Origin: an uncultured Victivallales bacterium | Lineage (GTDB): Bacteria; Verrucomicrobiota; Lentisphaeria; Oligosphaerales; JAFGRS01 | Direction: 5' to 3' | Length of the DNA stretch: 64,000 bases | Assembly (NCBI GenBank): GCA_903837355.1 | Contig: CAILUI010000452.1 | Location: forward strand, 62,001 to 126,000 | Shown: positions 26,811 to 35,061 of the stretch, piece by piece | Numbering within the stretch: the first letter of the stretch is position 1 | Layout: every line of letters starts with the position of its first letter | Program-made: the position numbers and the translations under genes | The notes under the pieces: model-generated | What the model was told of the DNA's origin: nothing | The model's database searches: none | The model's input: only the letters and a program-made list of their open reading frames with translations

Positions 26811-26836
26811 TGGGTACAATACCCACTAATATGGGT
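26811..26836 (-). promoter_or_regulatory. Probable vapBC operator
   Basis: TGGGTACAATACCCA (26811-26825) is a perfect inverted repeat with a three-base centre, followed by another half-site TGGGT at 26832-26836. It lies 21 bases upstream of vapB and inside an A/T-rich patch likely to hold the -10 box. Three half-sites fit cooperative binding by RHH dimers. Confidence 0.55.
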
Positions 26837-26853
26837 GATGCCAGGAACAACGT

Positions 26854-29800
26854 TCACGGGGGGGTTACGGCGCCGTAGAGGCGCACGTTGCGGAAGGCGC
26901 CGGCGGCACCCCAGGTCCACAGGCCGGGCTGCAGGGCTTGGCTGCAAGGCACGCCGGCGCGGTCGAGGGCGAGTTGCCCATCGACGATGAGCTGGACGTG
27001 GCCGTTGGCCAGGACCTGAACGATCACGTGATGCCAGGTGCCGGGTTGTACCAGCGGCCGCGCGGCGCCGGCAAGCTGCGCACCGTCGAGCAGCACCTTG
27101 TTGAGGGTGTTCCCATTCGAGCCAAAGCCAACCAGCAGCCCGCTGCCGTAGTCGGCGGGGTCCCGCAACCAGAACGCGGAAAGGTCCCCGACCGTCGCGT
27201 CCACGCCCCGCGCTTCGTACTCGATGCGCAGCGGAGCGGGCAGGGCCTCGGCGTAGGCGAGGAAGGCTCGGTCGAGCCCCGAGGTGACCATGCTGTCGTG
27301 CACCTCCCACCGGCCCACGGCAGCTCGCCAACGTGGGCCCAACTGAGTGCCGGGGAAGTCGTCGGCATAGAGCAGTCGCCAGTCCACCCCGGCGGCGTGC
27401 TGGACCACGCCGGCCGTAGTAGTAGGCGCGCGCCGCGGGGGTGGCGCAAAGACGGGACGGCTGGCGAAGGCTTCGACGGGTATCGGCGCCACGCCGGCGA
27501 CGGAGCCGCCAGGTGCGGGCGTCAGTTCCGCCGTGAAGCGCCAGGCGGCCGTCGCCGTCGAGATCTTGAACAACAGGACGTTGTCCCCGGCGCGCAGGGT
27601 CAACGGCACGCGATCCTGGTCCGGCGCCGCCGTGCGGCTGGTGTTGCTGGACCAGACGGCTTCGCGGTTCAGCACCAGGCTGACGCCCCCGGAACTCCCC
27701 AGCCGCAACAACACGGGCGTCTCGCGCTCGGCGCTGAACCCGGCCAGGGCGTAGGCGACGCCCGGTCCCTGCGCCTGGAACTGCGCGGCCAGGTCAACCC
27801 AGGCGTCGCCTGTAGCTACCGGCGTCCAGCGCACCTTACCCGTGGCGCCATCGTACTCGGCTGCCAGGTCCGGGCCGTCGTCCGGCGGGTACAGCGTCAG
27901 ATCCAGCGGGTACTTGGTGCGGTTTGGGAAGGGCCCGACCAGCATCCAGTCGCGCAGAAAGCCGACGCCGACGCGAACTGGTTCGGTGAGCCGGAGTTCG
28001 CGCTCGGGGAGCGCCAGCGTGATGGTGACAGGGAGCTCGCGGCAACCCCAGGTACCGGGGGGAACCATTACCGCCAGAGTCAGCTTCGTACTCACACCCA
28101 GAACCTGCGGCGCTGCCTCCGCGGTCCCTGTCCAGCCCGCCGGCCAGTTGACCGTCGCCGCCACCTTCCAGGGCCAGGGGCAGGGCGAGGTCAGGACGAC
28201 GACCAGCGTTGCGGGGCCACCGTTGTCCGCCTGCAGGATCTGTGGCAGCGTGCTCTCCGGGGCGACGGCGAGAGTCAGGCCCAGCCGGGTGCCCACCGTG
28301 CGCCAGGGGTAGTCGACCCCTCGGGTCGCCAACCGGGCGAGGACGGTGCCAACCGCGGCGGCACTGGCCGGGGAGCCCGCCTCGGCCTTGGCCTGTTGCG
28401 CCAGGGCTGCCTCCACCTCGGCCCACAGGGCCTCATCGTCCGGCAGCCCCGCCTCTGCCGCCAGGACGCGACAACGGCTACGGTCGGCCTCGAGGCGCTG
28501 CTCCGGGGCCAGCCAGGCCGTCGCCAACCCGGTGCCGTTCAACGGATTGCCAACGCCTTCGAAGCGGTTGTTGCGCAGGAGAATACCGGCCGTGGCGCGG
28601 TCGATCTGGATACCGGTGTCGGCGTTGGCAATGAGGTTGTCTTCTACCACCACATCGCGCACCGCCGGCAGGTCGTTGGCGCTGCCGCCGAGGTGGATGC
28701 GGGCATTGTTGGCGAGCCGGTTTCGCCGGACCACGGTGCCGACGTTGTACGGCCACGGCCAGTCCGGTGTCGGCGGCCAACCGAACACGCCGACCACGGA
28801 GTCGCCGGCGAGGGTGGAAGTGTTGGCACCGCTGCGGTAGATATTGCCTTCCGTGATCTCGTTGCCGAGGAACTGGCAGAACCACGAGGGCTGATGCCCG
28901 AGGTTCCGCTCCGGCGGCAGATCGTAACGGCCGCTGTAGAGCTTGCCGATGTTCTGGAAGCCGCCGGCACGCGCGGCGCGGTTGCCGACGATCAGATGTT
29001 CGATCGAGATACCGTAGAACTGCACGGCGATGCCGGCGTCGACGAAGTCATTGTCCACGATCAGGTAATGCTCCTGGCGCATGCTGAGACTGAACACCGA
29101 GGTGTCGTCAGGTGTCACGTCCCAGGGGCGGTCGACCTCGACCGTGCGCTCGGCTGCCTTTACCACGCGCCGGTGCTGGAGTTGCCCCGTCCCGGCCATG
29201 ATGTAGACCCCGGCACCGGCCCAGTTGCGGTCGCCCAGGCTGGGTTCGTCGGCCAGCGTCAGCGTGGTCGGGCCGGCGAGGGTCGCCTTGCCTAGGTAGG
29301 CGCCACCGCCGGCGTCGGAGGTCATGGCTTCACGGTCCCAACCATGCATGAGCCTGAGTTGGTTGTGCGCGTAGAAGACGTTCTGCGAGAATGAAGACCC
29401 ATCCCGGCAGTTGATGCCGCCGCCGGTCGCCATCAGGTCGGCGCCGACGATGCGATTGTTCTCGAAGATGAGGCCGTCGCTGCCGGAAATGCAGGTCCCG
29501 CCGCCACGGCCGTTGTAGAGCGCGTTGTCGATCACCCGGCCGCAGCGCACCCGGCTCAGGTACAGGGCCCGGCCGCTGCCGTACAGATCGCAGCCGACAA
29601 TCTCGAGGTCATCGCCGCCGAGGCGCACCGTATCGCCCTGCTGTTGGCGCGCCGTATCGCGGAAGCGTTTGTCGGCCTCCTCCGGCGTGAGGTGGCCGCG
29701 GTAGCGGTTCAGGCGTGTGCGGACCCGCAGCAGGCGCACGTTGCCTGCGCCCGCTTGGTCGCCGAGGTCGCCGACGATGCCGTGCACGTAGTGACTGCTG

Positions 29801-30723
29801 TACAGCGTGACGTCGGTGACCGCGAAGGAGTTGGTGCCGCGGAGCAGCGCCTCGGGCGGCGTCGCGGTATCCGGCCAGAGCAGGCAGACCAGGTCGGTGC
29901 GTTCGCCGCGCAACTCGGTGAAGCGCGGCACGGTCAGGGTCGCGTTGATCTGGTACCGACCCCGCGGCAGGTACACGATGCCGCCGCCGTTCGCACCCGC
30001 GGCGGTGAGCGCCGCCTGGAGCGCGACCGTATCGTCCTTACTGCCCTCGCCAGAAGCGCTGAAGTCCTTGACGCTGAAGAGCGTGTCAGGCCACGGTTGC
30101 GGACTCCGCACGGCCACCTGCAGGGGCGCCGACCAGCCGGGTTCACCACCGCTGCCAGGGTGAACCCGGACCGTGTATGCCCCCGTCGGCAAATCCTGCG
30201 GGAGTGATGCGAAGAGCTGAAACCTGCCGGCACCGGTCACCTCGAGGCTCCGGCGTTGCGGCCCGGCCAACTCGATGCGCGCCGCCTTGCCGCCCGGCAG
30301 CGCCAGGCACTTGCCGAAGATACGCACGCTGCCGCCGGGCGAGGCGTCATGGCCCAGATCGCCCTGGACCCACCACGCTTGCGGCCGGTTGAGCAGGACC
30401 GGCGCCGTCGCGCCGTCTGCGGTCAGGACGCGGAAGGCGAACAGCCCAGGCTTCAGCGTCGCCGGGACGGTGAACTTGACCGACGTCGCACTCGGCTGCA
30501 GGACGGCAACGCGTCCGGGTTTCCGCGGCAGCGTCACCGCGCGCGCCGAGTCGCTGAGCCGGGCGATCTCGATGCCGGTTGCGCCCGCGAGCCCGTCCCC
30601 ATGCACGATCACCGTCTCGTCCGGGCCGACCGGGTCGGAGACGTGGAAAACGACGGGAACAGCCCCGGCCCGCAGCCCCGCACACAGGCTGGCGACGGCC
30701 AGGAATACGGCCAGGCCCTTCAT
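26854..30723 (-). CDS. Secreted pectate-lyase-like beta-helix protein (paralog C, 1289 residues)
   Basis: ATG 30723 is preceded by GAGGAG; ATG 30735, which overlaps the upstream stop, is the alternative. A signal peptide is followed by IPT-like sandwiches (VVFHVSDPVGPDETVIVHGDGLAG). Then comes the Pectate_lyase_3 signature (FSVKDFSASGEGSKDD, IVYLPRGRYQINATL) and a right-handed parallel beta-helix to about residue 730, with repeats such as VVEDNLIANADTGIQIDRA. The last 500 residues hold sandwich domains and a concanavalin-like end (DWRLLYADDFPGTQLGPRW). It should bind or cleave an external polysaccharide. Its helix is clearly related to, but more diverged than, the other two copies, and its C-terminal domains differ. 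Confidence 0.85.
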   Translation of the reverse strand: MKGLAVFLAVASLCAGLRAGAVPVVFHVSDPVGPDETVIVHGDGLAGATGIEIARLSDSARAVTLPRKPGRVAVLQPSATSVKFTVPATLKPGLFAFRVLTADGATAPVLLNRPQAWWVQGDLGHDASPGGSVRIFGKCLALPGGKAARIELAGPQRRSLEVTGAGRFQLFASLPQDLPTGAYTVRVHPGSGGEPGWSAPLQVAVRSPQPWPDTLFSVKDFSASGEGSKDDTVALQAALTAAGANGGGIVYLPRGRYQINATLTVPRFTELRGERTDLVCLLWPDTATPPEALLRGTNSFAVTDVTLYSSHYVHGIVGDLGDQAGAGNVRLLRVRTRLNRYRGHLTPEEADKRFRDTARQQQGDTVRLGGDDLEIVGCDLYGSGRALYLSRVRCGRVIDNALYNGRGGGTCISGSDGLIFENNRIVGADLMATGGGINCRDGSSFSQNVFYAHNQLRLMHGWDREAMTSDAGGGAYLGKATLAGPTTLTLADEPSLGDRNWAGAGVYIMAGTGQLQHRRVVKAAERTVEVDRPWDVTPDDTSVFSLSMRQEHYLIVDNDFVDAGIAVQFYGISIEHLIVGNRAARAGGFQNIGKLYSGRYDLPPERNLGHQPSWFCQFLGNEITEGNIYRSGANTSTLAGDSVVGVFGWPPTPDWPWPYNVGTVVRRNRLANNARIHLGGSANDLPAVRDVVVEDNLIANADTGIQIDRATAGILLRNNRFEGVGNPLNGTGLATAWLAPEQRLEADRSRCRVLAAEAGLPDDEALWAEVEAALAQQAKAEAGSPASAAAVGTVLARLATRGVDYPWRTVGTRLGLTLAVAPESTLPQILQADNGGPATLVVVLTSPCPWPWKVAATVNWPAGWTGTAEAAPQVLGVSTKLTLAVMVPPGTWGCRELPVTITLALPERELRLTEPVRVGVGFLRDWMLVGPFPNRTKYPLDLTLYPPDDGPDLAAEYDGATGKVRWTPVATGDAWVDLAAQFQAQGPGVAYALAGFSAERETPVLLRLGSSGGVSLVLNREAVWSSNTSRTAAPDQDRVPLTLRAGDNVLLFKISTATAAWRFTAELTPAPGGSVAGVAPIPVEAFASRPVFAPPPRRAPTTTAGVVQHAAGVDWRLLYADDFPGTQLGPRWRAAVGRWEVHDSMVTSGLDRAFLAYAEALPAPLRIEYEARGVDATVGDLSAFWLRDPADYGSGLLVGFGSNGNTLNKVLLDGAQLAGAARPLVQPGTWHHVIVQVLANGHVQLIVDGQLALDRAGVPCSQALQPGLWTWGAAGAFRNVRLYGAVTPP

Positions 30724-30731
30724 GGCGCTCC

Positions 30732-33659
30732 TCATTGCCGTGACTCCGCCTGCACCTCAGCCGGAGCGAGCGCGCGCGCCCAGAGTTTGACCTCACCCAT
30801 ATGGCCGCGGAAGCCGGCCGGGGGATCCTGCTGGCCTGGCAGGCCGCACCAGGCTTCGCGGCCGAGGATGAGGGGCTCCGCGTTGGCGCAGTGCCGCAGC
30901 GGGTTGTCCTTGCGACCGACGACGTCGCCGTTGCAGTAGAGGGTGACGCCCTTGCCCACCTCGATGACCGCGGCCACGTGGGTCCAGACGCCGGGCTTGA
31001 TGTCCGCCGGCACCCGGAAGATGAAGCTCCATTCGCCCTTCTCGTCGTTGCCCTCGAACTCGAGCCCGCCGTCCCAGAGCGAGAGCATGTACGGCGCCGC
31101 CGTAGCCACGAAGCGTTTGCTGAGCAGGCCCTGGCGTCCCTCCACGGTGTCGGGGTTGATCCACAGGCTGAAGGTGGCATCCTGCAGGTTGAACATGGCG
31201 CGGTCGTCGACGCGCAGGTAACCGTCCCCGGCAAACGCCGCCACCTGGCCCTTGGTCGGGTCGGTAACGAGACGGACCGCGTTGCCGTCGGCGTCGAAGC
31301 CATGGCCGCTGGCGTCGGGCACCCGCTGGATCGCACCCGAGGTCGCGGCGAGCGCCTTGCCGAAGTCCCAGACGGCGATCGGCCCCGGGCTGGCCATGAG
31401 CTCTTGCCGGCGTGCCTCCTGCTCAGCCAGGGCCGCGGTCTCGTCCCACAGCTCCTGCTTGACATTGCGGAAGGAGTTGTTGGCCAGCCACACGCTCTGC
31501 GCGGTCTGGAAGATGCAGACGCCGAGGTCGCAGTTCTCCAGCGTGTTGTCCTCCACGACCACACCGGTCACCAGGGGATCGGTGCGCCCCAGGGGGACCG
31601 GCCTGGCGGAAGGCGCCTCGCTGCCCAGGACGATGCTGGCGTTGTTGTGCAGCCGGTTGCGGCGGAGCACGGTGCCGACGGTAATAGGCAGGCGCCAATC
31701 TCCCCCAATCAGGCCGTAGACGCCGAGATGGGAGTCCCCGGAGAGCCGGATCTGATCGTGGTCGGCCCGGTAGATGTTCCCTTCGTCGATCTCGTTGTCC
31801 AGCCACTGCACAAACCAACTCGGCTGCACGCCGTTGTAGTTCATGCCGAAATTGTGGAACCCGGCCGAGCGGACGCAGCGGTTGCCAGCGGCAATATGCT
31901 CGATGGCGGCGCCGTAGAACTGAATGGCAATGCCGACATCGGCGAAGTCGTTGTTCAGTACCAGCCAGTGGTGCAGCAACCAGGCGATCGCCACGGTCGA
32001 GGTCGCATCCGGCGGCACCTGCCAGGGGACGTCCACGACCACGCGCTGCCCTTCCGCGCTGGCGACGCGCCGCCACTGCCCGACGCCCGTGCCGGCCACG
32101 ACATAGACCGCCGCGCCGCGTCGCCCGGGGTCGTTGCCCGCCAGCGCTGCGGGTAGGGTGACGCCGGTGGCGTCGCCGCCCACGAGGGGTCCGGCGTAGA
32201 TGCCCCCCGGCGCGTCCGAGGTAATGGCTTCGCCGTTCATACCATAGAGCAGGGAGAAGCGGTTACGGAGCAGGCACAGATTGGAGAGATTGCCGTACCC
32301 CAACCCGCCCGCGCCGCAGGCCGCGGTCAGGTCCGAACCGACGAACTGGTTGTCGGCCAGCAGCAACCCCTCGCCCTCGAAGACGCCGCAGCCGCCCAAG
32401 CGTCCAAGATCGAAGGTGTTGCGCTCCATCCTGGCGCCGCGCACGCGCGTCAATTTGATCGTGCAACCGGACGAGTAGAGGTCGCAGTCGGTGACCTCGA
32501 CGTTGCGGCCGCCCAGGGTCGCCAGCCAGTACCCGCCGCCGAAGCCGCCGAGCCCCGCACGGTAGCGCCGGTCGACCTCCTCAGGCACCATGTGCCCCCG
32601 ATAGAGGTTGGCGCGAACGCGCACCCGGCGTAGGAAGACGTCGCCGGCGTCGTCTCCCTGGGTGTCGGCCGTCAGCAGCGTCTTGTAGTTGCTGCAGTAG
32701 AAGGTGATGTCCTCGCAGCCAAACGAGTTGCTGCCGACCAGCCAGGCCGGCGGCGGATCCTGGAGGTCGGGCCAGAAAAGGCAGGCCAACTCCTGCTTCT
32801 CCCCGCGCAGCACGGTGCAGCGCGGGATGTTCAGGGCTGCGGTCACCTGGTAGCGGCCGCGTGGGAAGTACACGACTCCGCCGCCGTTCTCCTGCGCCTT
32901 GGCCAGCGCTGCCTGCACGGCGGCCGTGCTGTCGGTGAGGCCGGTGCCATCGGCGCCCAGATCTCTGACGTTGAACACCGTCTGTGGCCAGACCGGCGGG
33001 ACCTCGATCACGAGCCTGACGGCGTCTGACCAGGCCGCCGCGCCGCCGTTGCCGGTGTGGAGGAAAACCCGGTACTCGCCCACCGGCAGGTCGGCCGGCA
33101 GGTTGACCTTGACGGTGTAGGCGTCGGCCGACTCGGGAGTCAGGCTCACGCTCTTCGGCCCCCGCAGCAGGACCCGCGTCTGCGGACGCTCGTCGCGCAC
33201 CAGGTTCTTGCCGAAAAGTCGCACCCACCCGCCCGGTCGGGCCGTGACGCCGACGTCGCCCAGGGCCCACCAGACCGCAGGCCGGTTGAGCAGGCCGACC
33301 ACGGCACCACCCGGGCCGCTGATGCGGTAGGCGAAGACCCCCGACTTCAGGTCCTTCGGTACCGTGAACTTGACCGCGGTGGCGCTGGGTTGGATGACCG
33401 TTGCCTCGCGACCGTCATGCGGCCATTCGAGCGCCTGAGCGCTGGGTTCGCCGGCAGTGCCGTTGGCCAGCCGTGCCACCGCGATCGTGGGCGCGTCACC
33501 GAAGCCCGCCCCAAAGGCCATCACCGTCTCGCCCGGCCGCACCGGATCGCTGGCCCAGAAGACGACCGGGCCGGCCGGCAGCGCGGGCGCGTCGGCACCG
33601 AACCCGAAAGCCGCGCCGAGTAGCAACAGAGCGAGAAGCGTCAGAGGTTTGCTGTTCAC
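30732..33659 (-). CDS. Secreted pectate-lyase-like beta-helix protein with LamG domain (paralog B)
   Basis: GTG 33659 gives a proper signal peptide (NSKPLTLLALLLLGAAFGFG); longer ATG starts upstream spoil it. The 975-residue product has an IPT-like start (VFWASDPVRPGETVMAFGAG) and a second sandwich. The Pectate_lyase_3 motif follows (FNVRDLGADGTGLTD, VVYFPRGRYQVTAALNIP), with a beta-helix to about residue 730. The C-terminal LamG/concanavalin domain runs about 770-975 (FSLWINPDTVEGRQGLLSK, GVWTHVAAVIEVGKGVTLYCNG). It is strikingly similar throughout to the gene at 37889-40834, so one arose by duplication. The stop overlaps an in-frame ATG of the next gene, so the two are one operon. Confidence 0.87.
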   Translation of the reverse strand: MNSKPLTLLALLLLGAAFGFGADAPALPAGPVVFWASDPVRPGETVMAFGAGFGDAPTIAVARLANGTAGEPSAQALEWPHDGREATVIQPSATAVKFTVPKDLKSGVFAYRISGPGGAVVGLLNRPAVWWALGDVGVTARPGGWVRLFGKNLVRDERPQTRVLLRGPKSVSLTPESADAYTVKVNLPADLPVGEYRVFLHTGNGGAAAWSDAVRLVIEVPPVWPQTVFNVRDLGADGTGLTDSTAAVQAALAKAQENGGGVVYFPRGRYQVTAALNIPRCTVLRGEKQELACLFWPDLQDPPPAWLVGSNSFGCEDITFYCSNYKTLLTADTQGDDAGDVFLRRVRVRANLYRGHMVPEEVDRRYRAGLGGFGGGYWLATLGGRNVEVTDCDLYSSGCTIKLTRVRGARMERNTFDLGRLGGCGVFEGEGLLLADNQFVGSDLTAACGAGGLGYGNLSNLCLLRNRFSLLYGMNGEAITSDAPGGIYAGPLVGGDATGVTLPAALAGNDPGRRGAAVYVVAGTGVGQWRRVASAEGQRVVVDVPWQVPPDATSTVAIAWLLHHWLVLNNDFADVGIAIQFYGAAIEHIAAGNRCVRSAGFHNFGMNYNGVQPSWFVQWLDNEIDEGNIYRADHDQIRLSGDSHLGVYGLIGGDWRLPITVGTVLRRNRLHNNASIVLGSEAPSARPVPLGRTDPLVTGVVVEDNTLENCDLGVCIFQTAQSVWLANNSFRNVKQELWDETAALAEQEARRQELMASPGPIAVWDFGKALAATSGAIQRVPDASGHGFDADGNAVRLVTDPTKGQVAAFAGDGYLRVDDRAMFNLQDATFSLWINPDTVEGRQGLLSKRFVATAAPYMLSLWDGGLEFEGNDEKGEWSFIFRVPADIKPGVWTHVAAVIEVGKGVTLYCNGDVVGRKDNPLRHCANAEPLILGREAWCGLPGQQDPPAGFRGHMGEVKLWARALAPAEVQAESRQ

Positions 33660-33690
33660 AGGGGCCTCGCTTCCATGTCTCCCCGGCGCG

Positions 33691-33954
33691 TCACCCATCG
33701 GCACGATCCTGCCCGCGGACGGTATCACCCTCGCCGGGCCCAGGCGGCGGCAGGTCACGGCCCTGGCCGTACGCCGAGTCCTCCTCCCGTATCTCCAGAA
33801 GTGCTTCGGCGGCCGGTATGCGGCAGGGCTTGCCGTCGCGGTTGATGACGACGTACTGCCCAAGTCTGGCTTTCTTGGCGATCTCGTCGCGCACCGCACG
33901 GCGCATGACATCCTGGACTTGGCGCATATCGGGGCTGACGGATTGCTTCGTCAT
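33691..33954 (-). CDS. Small partner protein of the zeta-like toxin
   Basis: ATG 33954 overlaps the zeta toxin stop (ATGA), so it is translated with it. The 87-residue protein is charged and helical at the start (DMRQVQDVMRRAVRDEIAKKARLGQYVVINRDGKP), with a proline/glycine-rich tail. I know of no firm name. Similar short proteins follow chromosomal zeta-type kinases and may be the antitoxin or an accessory. It has no DNA-binding motif that I can recognise. The tail past about residue 65 looks disordered. Confidence 0.7.
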   Translation of the reverse strand: MTKQSVSPDMRQVQDVMRRAVRDEIAKKARLGQYVVINRDGKPCRIPAAEALLEIREEDSAYGQGRDLPPPGPGEGDTVRGQDRADG

Positions 33955-34538
33955 TGCAGGCACTCCAGTAGCTGTTGGTAGCGGGCGACGTCGAGGATCT
34001 CCGTTCGGCCCCGCGACTGCCTGAACACGGGCCGTGGCGTCCCGCCAGAGTTGTCGAGACAAAGCACGTCGTCGCAGAGGTCGGCATATACGCTCAGGAG
34101 GTTGGCGGCGGTACGCGGGAAGCGGCGACGGAGGTCCGTCAGAGGCACATCGTGCCCACCTTGAGCCACCCGCTCGGCTACGCGGCCAGCCGAGAACTCC
34201 GCGGACGGGACCCACAGGAAGAGCAGGACGATTCGCCAACCCTGGCTGCGGAGTTCGCGGAGAAGGCGGGCGTGAGTGCGCCCGGCGAGCGTGGTCTCGA
34301 AGGCGAAGTCGCGCCGCGCCGTCACGTTCTGACGGATCTCCCGCAGAAACAGCCGGGCCGCCTCGGCTTGGGCAGCGCCGGGAGCAAGGGGCGAGAGCCC
34401 GGCCGCGATCAGGTCGGCGTTGACGAAGGTGCGGCAGTCGGCGATTTCGGGCAGGTAGCGCAGGGCGAAGATGGTCTTGCCCGCCCCGTTCGGGCCGGCG
34501 ATCACGGTGCAGACCGGGCTTCTTGATGCATCTGCCAT
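33951..34538 (-). CDS. Zeta-toxin family P-loop kinase
   Basis: ATG 34538 follows GGAGAG. The 195-residue protein has a Walker A motif GPNGAGKT with Lys21. The zeta-family substrate strand FVNADLIAAGLSP follows, then FAFETTLAGRTHARLL and the YADLCDDVLCLDNSG region. Zeta toxins phosphorylate UDP-N-acetylglucosamine and block wall synthesis; small chromosomal members may act otherwise. It is shorter than plasmid zeta (about 287) but typical of the short chromosomal group. A frame-broken ORF ends three bases upstream, and a small protein gene overlaps its stop, so it is the middle member of a three-gene unit. Confidence 0.88.
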   Translation of the reverse strand: MADASRSPVCTVIAGPNGAGKTIFALRYLPEIADCRTFVNADLIAAGLSPLAPGAAQAEAARLFLREIRQNVTARRDFAFETTLAGRTHARLLRELRSQGWRIVLLFLWVPSAEFSAGRVAERVAQGGHDVPLTDLRRRFPRTAANLLSVYADLCDDVLCLDNSGGTPRPVFRQSRGRTEILDVARYQQLLECLQ

Positions 34539-34541
34539 GCG

Positions 34542-34790
34542 TCAACTCTCCGACACCGACCACGTGCCGAGGATCATCGTTTCGACCTCGCGCCAGGCGC
34601 TCGCGTCCACTCCGGCGAACTCGGCCTCGCAGTCTTGGCAGCACCCAGCCCGGCAACAGCCAGCAGTTCCTGAACATGCGCCCGGTCGAGACCGCGCACG
34701 CGGCCGAAGCATTGCAGCCCCTCACGGGCGAAGGCCGTCGGATGGCACGGCGTACCATAGTGGCTGTTCGAGAGGAGGCTACCCGCATGG
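34542..34790 (-). pseudogene. Frame-broken ORF upstream of the zeta toxin, possibly its former partner
   Basis: Two good-looking protein stretches lie in different frames on the minus strand. Upstream is LLSNSHYGTPCHPTAFAREG, then LQCFGRVRGLDRAHVQELLAVAG. Downstream is CCQDCEAEFAGVDASAWREV, then ETMILGTWSVSES, with a TGA at 34542-34544 only three bases before the zeta start. Removing five bases (CTGGG in a GGGCTGGG context near 34645) would fuse them into one ORF with a CxxC pair. The expected ATG is also one frame off (34790). It may be a decayed antitoxin gene or a sequencing error. I do not recognise the family. Confidence 0.4.
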
Positions 34791-34834
34791 AGGCCGGGGG
34801 GGGCGCAGGTCAGCTCCGTAGGGGCTTGCCTGGA

Positions 34835-35055
34835 TGAGACTCGCGAGTCTCACGTCGGGAAGTCCGACCCGCCCCTGGAAACCGGGATCTCCGCATCCCG
34901 GCCGCGGCATACGGAGATGCCGCGTTCCACCCCGGCGAGCCGGGGGCCCTGCTTGTATGAGACGTGGCGGCGGTGTTCGTTCAGAGTCCAGCCTTTTCCG
35001 CCTCTGGCGGGCCCGCCAGAGGCGGGAAGGCTGCCTGGGAACACGCTTAAGCGTG
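34835..35055. repeat. Cluster of seven different palindromes in 220 bases
   Basis: In order: TGAGACTCGCGAGTCTCA (34835-34852, perfect). GTCGG/CCGAC (34854-34868). CCGGGAT/ATCCCGG (34882-34901). CGCGGCAT/ATGCCGCG (34903-34924). CCCCGGC/GCCGGGG (34930-34945). A 28-base perfect palindrome (34998-35025) whose stem continues with flanking AGCCTT/AAGGCT. CACGCTTAAGCGTG (35042-35055, perfect). None has a long T tract. This fills the 523-base gap between the GH106-like gene stop and the zeta toxin unit, apart from the broken ORF. Confidence 0.85.
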
Positions 35056-35061
35056 AACTCT

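Noticed and set aside
30801-32156. 451-residue plus-strand frame
   Set aside because: Antisense shadow of beta-helix paralog B.
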